Position numbers and translations under genes: made by a program. Source: Desulfobacula sp. (GTDB lineage Bacteria; Desulfobacterota; Desulfobacteria; Desulfobacterales; Desulfobacteraceae). Taken from it: a stretch of 64,000 nucleotides of DNA. Location: the NCBI GenBank assembly GCA_018645325.1, contig JABGOU010000009.1, positions 32,801 to 96,800 on the forward strand, in the 5' to 3' direction. A model generated the notes under the pieces. That model saw only the letters and a program-made list of their open reading frames with translations. It was not told the DNA's origin and did no database searches. This document shows positions 59,024 to 64,000 of this stretch, one piece after another (positions within the stretch are counted from its first letter, which is position 1; every line of letters starts with the position of its first letter).

Positions 59024-60352
59024 ATGAAATTGACAAGATTGTTTATGATTTTAATTATTGCAGCATGCATTGCATTTCCAGTCTCAGTTTTTGCCGAACC
59101 AATAACCATTAACTGGTGGCATGCCATGAGAAGCGCCAGAGGTAAAGTAGTTGAAAAAATGATTGGTGACTTTAACGCGTCTCAATCAGAGTACAAGGTT
59201 GTCGGAACTAACAAGGGCAACTATGATGAAACAATGAACGCAGGTGTTGCTGCTTTCAGAGCTAAAAAACAACCCCATATCCTCCAGGTTTTTGAAGTGG
59301 GAACCCAGACTATGATGCTTTCAGGAGCTGTCTATCCTGTATTTGAATTGATGGAAGAGGCCGGAATTAAAGTGGACTGGTCAAGATATCTTCAGGCTGT
59401 TCTTTCCTATTATATGAATTCCGACGGAAACCTCATGTCCATGCCCTTTAATTCTTCCACCCCAATTATGTATTATAATGCCGATATGTTAAAAAAAGCA
59501 GGTATTGCACCTTTATCAAAATCTGATCCTATTACCTGGGATGAACTGGGCGAAATCACCAAAAAATTAGTTGAGGCCAAGATTGCTCCGGCCGGCATGG
59601 TAACAGCATGGCAGTCCTGGACCCAGATAGAAAATTACTCTGCCATTCATAATATTGCCTTTGCCAGCAAAGCCAATGGATATGAAGGACTTGACTGTGA
59701 GCTTGAAATTAATAATCCCCTGGTTGTAAACCATATTACAAGATTAAAATCATGGGCAGACGACAATCGTTTCATGTATGGCGGCCAGAAATACCAGGGT
59801 CCGAAATCAGAATTTATGGCTCAGAACGCAGCCTTTTATATTGATTCCATCAGCGGTATTGCAAAACTAAAAAAAGGAGTCAAGGATTTTAAATGGGATG
59901 CAGCACCACTTCCCGTGGAGGCAGGTACAAAAAAACTCCAGAACTCTATTATTGGCGGAGCCTCTTTATGGGTACTCAACGGTCATTCAAAAGAAGAATA
60001 TAAAGGCGTTGCCGCGTTCTTGAAATTTTTGTCCAATAATGACATGCAGGAATACTGGCACAAGGAAACAGGATACTTCCCCATTACAATTGATGCCTAT
60101 GACTCTTTGAAATCAAAGGGATATTATAAAACTGACCCGCTCCAGGAAGTAGGAATCAGTCAGCTTAACCGAGCCATCCCTACTAAAATTTCAAGGGGTT
60201 TGCGGCTTGGATACTTTGTTCAGATCAGAAATATTATCAATGAAGAACTGGAACAGGTCTGGAATGGAAAAAAATCTCCCCAGGAAGCTTTGGATAATGC
60301 AGCTGCAAGAAGTAATATCCAATTGAGAACCTTTGAAAAAACCTATAAATAA
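59024..60352 (+). CDS. ugpB: Glycerol-3-phosphate-binding periplasmic protein
   Basis: 442 residues with a signal peptide (about 1-25, VFAEP). The mature chain follows E. coli UgpB closely: ITINWWHAMRSARGK, KGNYDETMNAGVAAFRAK, NSSTPIMYYNADM and IIGGASLWVLNG. It captures sn-glycerol-3-phosphate or glycerophosphodiesters. A terminator and a repeat element separate it from ugpA. Confidence 0.93.
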   Translation: MKLTRLFMILIIAACIAFPVSVFAEPITINWWHAMRSARGKVVEKMIGDFNASQSEYKVVGTNKGNYDETMNAGVAAFRAKKQPHILQVFEVGTQTMMLSGAVYPVFELMEEAGIKVDWSRYLQAVLSYYMNSDGNLMSMPFNSSTPIMYYNADMLKKAGIAPLSKSDPITWDELGEITKKLVEAKIAPAGMVTAWQSWTQIENYSAIHNIAFASKANGYEGLDCELEINNPLVVNHITRLKSWADDNRFMYGGQKYQGPKSEFMAQNAAFYIDSISGIAKLKKGVKDFKWDAAPLPVEAGTKKLQNSIIGGASLWVLNGHSKEEYKGVAAFLKFLSNNDMQEYWHKETGYFPITIDAYDSLKSKGYYKTDPLQEVGISQLNRAIPTKISRGLRLGYFVQIRNIINEELEQVWNGKKSPQEALDNAAARSNIQLRTFEKTYK

Positions 60353-60355
60353 GTG

Positions 60356-60494
60356 GTGTTTGAACGAAAATTCACCCATCTACTGCGTTGCTGCAAAAGT
60401 TTGCCAAATTATAAATCGGGCTTCATGTACAGGAGTACACTCCGGTTTCAAACTTTCTTGCTCCTTGTATATGGGCAATTTTTCGCCCAAACAC
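60356..60494. repeat. 139-bp imperfect palindromic repeat (REP/MITE-like)
   Basis: Ends GTGTTTGAACGAAAATTCACC and its near-complement at 60470-60494 match at about 20 of 25 positions; inside, AAAGTTTG / CAAACTTT and GGAGTACACTCC add nested palindromes. The CTACTGCGTTGC...TACAGGAGTACACTCCGG pattern is of a type I associate with dispersed palindromes in Deltaproteobacteria. No transposase is encoded. Confidence 0.7.
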
Positions 60495-60525
60495 GGGTTT
60501 CCGGTCAGGCACTAAGTAGATATTT

Positions 60526-60570
60526 AAAGGAGTCAGTTAAATAGGCTGAATATTTATCTGACTCCTTTTT
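60526..60570 (+). terminator. Terminator inside the ugp operon, between ugpB and ugpA
   Basis: Stem AAAGGAGTCAG (60526-60536) / CTGACTCCTTT (60558-60568) followed by T residues. It should lower transcription of the permeases relative to the binding protein. Confidence 0.85.
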
Positions 60571-60609
60571 CACCCATGATAATACCATCTTAAAACCCAG
60601 ATAAAGAAA

Positions 60610-61500
60610 ATGATAAAACGTTCATTCTTCAAATCAAAATATCTACCCTATCTTTTGATTCTACCACAGATGGTAGTCACCCTGACTTTTTTCTATTGGC
60701 CTGCTGTCCAGGGGCTTTTCCAGTCTTTTCTTTTAAGTGATCCTTTTGGACAAAAATCCACCTTTGTATGGTTTTATAATTATATTGAACTTTTTACAGA
60801 TCCTCTTTATCTGAAATCAATTTTCACTACTTTTGTCTTCAGTCTTGCTGTTGCCTTTGTGTCTTTATCCATGGGACTTTTTATTGCCTCCATGGCCAAT
60901 AGGGCGCTTCAAGCAAAGGCATTGATCAGAACCATGCTGATTTGGCCCTATGCTGTGGCACCTGCAATCTCGGGTATTTTGTGGCTTTTTTTGCTTCATC
61001 CTTCCTATGGCATTGTTGCCTTAGGTATTAAAAAATGGATTGGGATTGACTGGAACCCGGTTCTGTATGGAAGCGATGCCATGGTAATGATCGTCATGGC
61101 CAGTGCATGGAAGCAAATCAGCTACAATTTTGTATTTTTCATGGCAGGTATGCAGGCCATACCCAAATCCTTGATTGAAGCTGCAGCTATTGATGGTGCA
61201 AGCCCCTTTAAAAGATTCTGGTTCATTTCATTTCCTTTGTTATCTCCGACATTTTTCTTTTTAACAGTGATGAATATCATTTATTCTTTTTTTGAAACAT
61301 TTGGTATTATTCACACCATAACTCAGGGAGGGCCTGGCGGTTCAACAAATATCCTGGTTTACAAAGTTTACCAGGATGGATTTGTGGGCTTAAATTTAGG
61401 GTCTTCTGCTGCCCAGTCAGTTGTGCTCATGTCCCTGATTATAGTTATAACCTTTCTTCAGTTCAGGTTTGTTGAAAAAAAGGTACAATATGGTGGATAA
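60610..61500 (+). CDS. ugpA: ABC transporter permease UgpA
   Basis: 296 residues, six transmembrane helices. The cytoplasmic EAA loop is IEAAAIDGASPFKRFWFI, which contacts the UgpC ATPase; TQGGPGGSTNIL near the end is typical of UgpA. Six bases before ugpE. Confidence 0.94.
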   Translation: MIKRSFFKSKYLPYLLILPQMVVTLTFFYWPAVQGLFQSFLLSDPFGQKSTFVWFYNYIELFTDPLYLKSIFTTFVFSLAVAFVSLSMGLFIASMANRALQAKALIRTMLIWPYAVAPAISGILWLFLLHPSYGIVALGIKKWIGIDWNPVLYGSDAMVMIVMASAWKQISYNFVFFMAGMQAIPKSLIEAAAIDGASPFKRFWFISFPLLSPTFFFLTVMNIIYSFFETFGIIHTITQGGPGGSTNILVYKVYQDGFVGLNLGSSAAQSVVLMSLIIVITFLQFRFVEKKVQYGG

Positions 61501-61505
61501 ATATT

Positions 61506-62426
61506 ATGGTTGAAAAAACCCCAATACTTGATTTTTTTACCTATGTATTTTTACTGCTGGGGATATTTATTGTTGGATTTCCAATACTTTACAGCCTTAT
61601 TGCTGCAACCCTGCCTTTGGAAGAAGTCGTTAAAGTCCCAATGCCGCTTATTCCAGGGGACCAGTTTTGGGTAAATATGAAAGAAGCCTGGTCAAGGGGA
61701 GATCTTGGAACCCAGATTTTAAATTCAGTTATTATGGCCTCGGGTATTACTGTGGGTAAAATTGCAGTATCCATGATCGGCGCATTTTCCATTGTTTATT
61801 TTGATTACAAGTTCAGGGTTGTGGCGTTTGCCTCGGTTTTCTGTACCTTAATGCTGCCCGTGGAAGTCAGGATTCTTCCCACCTATGAAATGGCTGCCAA
61901 TGTCCTCACTCCAATCCAGGCTTTGTGCAATCTTTTGCATTTGGAAGGCCTTTTATCGTGGTTTACCGGTAACGACATTACGATTGATCTTAATTGGAGT
62001 CTGCTTGACAGTCATACAGGACTTATTCTACCCCTGGTGGCATCTGCAACCTGTACTTTTTTATTCAGACAGTTTTTTCTGACAGTGCCCGAAGAACTCT
62101 GTGAGGCAGCAAAAATGGACGGGGCTTCTCCAATGACCTTTTTCAGGAAAATCCTTTTTCCTTTGTCCAAGACTAATATCGCAGCCCTTGTGGTCATTGA
62201 ATTTGTTTATGGATATAATCAATATCTCTGGCCCCTGCTTGTTACAACCAATCCCAAAATGACAACCGCTGTCATAGGTCTTCAAAATCTGATACCCCAG
62301 GCAGATGATCTGCCTGAGTGGAATATTGCCCTTTGTGCAACACTCCTTGTAATGCTGCCCCCTGTTTTGGTCGTACTTTTTATGCAAAGATGGTTTGTAA
62401 AAGGCCTGATTGAAAAAGAGAAATAA
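61506..62426 (+). CDS. ugpE: ABC transporter permease UgpE
   Basis: 306 residues, six helices. EAA loop EAAKMDGASPMTFFRKI; FVYGYNQYLWPLLVT before the last helix matches UgpE. Completes the B-A-E-C importer. Confidence 0.94.
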   Translation: MVEKTPILDFFTYVFLLLGIFIVGFPILYSLIAATLPLEEVVKVPMPLIPGDQFWVNMKEAWSRGDLGTQILNSVIMASGITVGKIAVSMIGAFSIVYFDYKFRVVAFASVFCTLMLPVEVRILPTYEMAANVLTPIQALCNLLHLEGLLSWFTGNDITIDLNWSLLDSHTGLILPLVASATCTFLFRQFFLTVPEELCEAAKMDGASPMTFFRKILFPLSKTNIAALVVIEFVYGYNQYLWPLLVTTNPKMTTAVIGLQNLIPQADDLPEWNIALCATLLVMLPPVLVVLFMQRWFVKGLIEKEK

Positions 62427-62497
62427 ACCTTGATTGAGAAAAAAAAATATACCCTGCCAAACCAAAGTATTTATCCTGTTTTTACAAAAAAATATTA

Positions 62498-63286
62498 ATG
62501 AAACCAATAAACGATTTCCCTTTGGAACAAAGATCCTGTATCACTTATCTTTTAACAGATATTGATGATACCATAACCTGTGAAGGCAGGATACCGGCCT
62601 GTGCTTTTCAGGCCATGGAAAATCTTGATAAAGCCGGTATAAAAGTGATCCCCATTACGGGCAGACCTTCAGGGTGGTGTGACCATATTGCAAGGATGTG
62701 GCCTGTCAAAGGGGTGGTAGGTGAAAACGGAGCCTTTTATTTTGTTTATGATGATCATACAAAAAAAATGATCCGCAGGTATTTCAAACCTGCCCTGGAG
62801 CGTGAGCAGGATCAAAAAAAAATGGCTGTTATAAAAAAAAAAATACTTGAGTCTATACCAGGGTGCGTGGTCTCAGCAGATCAAGCATACAGAGAAGCCG
62901 ATCTTGCCATTGATTTTGCCGAAGATGTTCCTCTTCTTTCCCAGACGGATATTGAAAGAATTGTTGATATATTTGAACAAAATGGTGCAACAGCAAAGGT
63001 AAGTTCAATCCATGTAAATGGCTGGTTTGGAAATTATGACAAACTCTCCATGACCAGAATATTATTCAAAGAAGTATTTGAAACAGATCTGGATACAATA
63101 AAAGAAAATATTATTTTTGCAGGAGATTCCCCCAATGATGAACCCATGTTTGAATATTTTCCCAATGCTGTAGGCGTTGCCAATGTTCTTGAATTTAAAG
63201 ACAGGCTTTGTTTCAAACCTGAATGGGTAACAAAGGGAAAAGGCGGGATCGGATTTGCACAGCTGGCCAAGATTCTTGTTCCATAA
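62498..63286 (+). CDS. HAD-IIB family phosphatase
   Basis: 262 residues. Motif I TDIDDTITCEG, motif II ITGRPSGW, motif IV GDSPNDEPMF, and a C2b cap between them, as in sucrose-, trehalose- and mannosyl-3-phosphoglycerate phosphatases. Placed 71 bases after ugpE, so it may act on a phosphorylated product of the imported compound; the substrate is not known. Confidence 0.87.
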   Translation: MKPINDFPLEQRSCITYLLTDIDDTITCEGRIPACAFQAMENLDKAGIKVIPITGRPSGWCDHIARMWPVKGVVGENGAFYFVYDDHTKKMIRRYFKPALEREQDQKKMAVIKKKILESIPGCVVSADQAYREADLAIDFAEDVPLLSQTDIERIVDIFEQNGATAKVSSIHVNGWFGNYDKLSMTRILFKEVFETDLDTIKENIIFAGDSPNDEPMFEYFPNAVGVANVLEFKDRLCFKPEWVTKGKGGIGFAQLAKILVP

Positions 63287-63683
63287 TCAGCTGTTCAAAC
63301 CTTGCAAGAGCTTTTGTCCAGATATGATTTTTATATCTTTGCCCATTTCCAAATCAATGATTTCAATGGTCGTTTCAAAAAAACCTATTTTTCTTGGACA
63401 TCTCATATCTAAAAACAACCTATATATTCAAGAATAATGTTCACTTTTATTTTCTTAACAGCTCTCCTTCGAATGTGATTCTTACAAATTGAATTTTATA
63501 GAGCTGAATTACTATTGAGAATTTTTGTAAATTAATTTCTGGAGATCTAAACAAGAGTTACTCTATCTCCAATAAAGAACATTCCGGCAGGTTCTTCCTG
63601 AATCAATTATATTTTCATAAAAGTTGATTTTCTTAAATATCCTTACAGATATTCTATATGTCGATCCAGTGTTGGAATTAGTT
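63287..63683. other. Non-coding AT-rich stretch
   Basis: About 400 bases with no convincing gene. A 39-codon minus-strand frame (63406 to 63287) encodes MRCPRKIGFFETTIEII and beyond, without a ribosome site; it may be a gene remnant. Confidence 0.45.
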
Positions 63684-63726
63684 TTTTAGTATTTTACTTG
63701 ACAATACTAAAATAGTTTACTAAATT
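63684..63726 (+). promoter_or_regulatory. Promoter overlapped by an inverted-repeat operator
   Basis: Arms TTTTAGTATT (63684-63693) and AATACTAAAA (63703-63712) are a perfect inverted repeat. The -35 TTGACA (63698-63703) lies in the spacer, and -10 TAAATT (63721-63726) follows after 17 bases. TACTAAA recurs just before the -10. This suits a dimeric repressor, perhaps the gene's own product. Confidence 0.65.
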
Positions 63727-63768
63727 TATAGCTGAAATATGGATAATTTTTTTATGAGGGGGGAGGGG

Positions 63769-64000
63769 ATGATGAAACGGCATACAATAGAAGTGGATGA
63801 AATAATTATGAATTACTTAAAGAAAAAGGCTGATCCATTCGTGGATACCCCGAATACAGTCCTTCACAAACTGCTATTTAGGGATAGTAAAATTCTCAAG
63901 GAGTCATCACCTTTGATTTACAATTCTTTCAAAAGTATTCCCAAGGCACTCTCCCAGATATTAGAAGTAATCGAAGAGGTGGTTAAAAATGGATTTTCGA
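63769..64000 (+). CDS. Small DNA-binding-like protein, 3' end outside window
   Basis: Open from tandem ATGs at 63769/63772, after GGGAGGGG, to the window edge (77 codons, no stop). It begins MMKRHTIEVDEIIMNYLKK, then PFVDTPNTVLHKLL, a pattern seen in ribbon-helix-helix N-termini such as SeqA-like and restriction-associated regulators. The operator over its promoter supports an autoregulated DNA-binding protein. The C-terminal part is not visible, so the family is tentative. Confidence 0.55.
   Translation, partial: MMKRHTIEVDEIIMNYLKKKADPFVDTPNTVLHKLLFRDSKILKESSPLIYNSFKSIPKALSQILEVIEEVVKNGFS

Noticed and set aside
60353-60544. Short plus-strand reading frames after ugpB
   Set aside because: They run through the palindromic repeat, have no ribosome site and no protein-like composition.
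63287-63406. 39-codon minus-strand gene
   Set aside because: No ribosome site and no recognised family; kept only as a possible remnant.

Overview
The window (about 40% G+C, gene-dense, no tRNA, rRNA, CRISPR or intact insertion sequence) looks like the chromosome of a complete-oxidising, sulfate-reducing member of the Desulfobacterales (Desulfobacula / Desulfobacter / Desulfobacterium-like). The reasons are a dissimilatory-type ATP sulfurylase (sat), a very large HdrA-type flavoprotein followed by mvhD, metV and metF (methyl branch of the Wood-Ljungdahl pathway), selenocysteine use, a PEP-CTERM protein, and typical deltaproteobacterial housekeeping clusters. The genus is inferred, not proven.

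Layout. 1-6.4 kb: 3' part of mutL, an FG-GAP repeat protein, an outer-membrane beta-barrel protein, a GAF-cyclase, and a small secreted protein related to the N-terminal half of the FG-GAP protein. 6.4-13.9 kb: gatB, DUF2065-queA-tgt, hypA, hypB, a MEMO-family gene and gltX. 14-22.6 kb: one long co-directional run, rpmF-acpP-rpiB-glyA-dCMP deaminase-nrdR-ribD-ribE-ribBA-ribH-nusB-MBL hydrolase-DUF1573; the last is read through an in-frame TGA and is a likely new selenoprotein. 22.6-25.7 kb: HAD phosphatase, sat behind a perfect palindrome, and a PEP-CTERM protein. 25.9-31.9 kb (minus strand): the ribosome/SRP operon ffh-rpsP-khpA-rimM-trmD-SPOUT-rplS-rnhB-yraN-rsmI. 32-41 kb: rlmN, a ThiI/DUF814-type gene, nth, ubiB with a phasin-like partner, acyl-CoA dehydrogenase, MBL hydrolase, AmpG-like permease. 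41-48 kb: selenocysteine HdrA fusion, selenocysteine MvhD, MetV, MetF. 48-52 kb: yebG, a hybrid kinase/HD-GYP protein and a PilZ-hotdog fusion. 52-57.7 kb: RND efflux adaptor, pump and a methyltransferase. 57.7-63.3 kb: a Ugp-type glycerol-3-phosphate ABC importer with a HAD phosphatase. The window ends in the start of a small gene behind a promoter overlapped by an inverted repeat.

The most notable content is selenocysteine. Three genes (DUF1573 at 21.9 kb, hdrA at 41.5 kb, mvhD at 46.0 kb) carry an in-frame TGA exactly where the family has a conserved cysteine. Each is followed by a hairpin whose loop contains GG at SECIS-like distance; the hdrA and mvhD hairpins are convincing and the DUF1573 one is weaker. 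The hdrA-mvhD-metV-metF operon probably encodes a soluble multi-flavin methylene-tetrahydrofolate reductase complex that could couple NAD(P)H, ferredoxin and methyl-H4F chemistry. It lacks HdrB/HdrC and carries a built-in GltD/NfnB-like pyridine-nucleotide domain.
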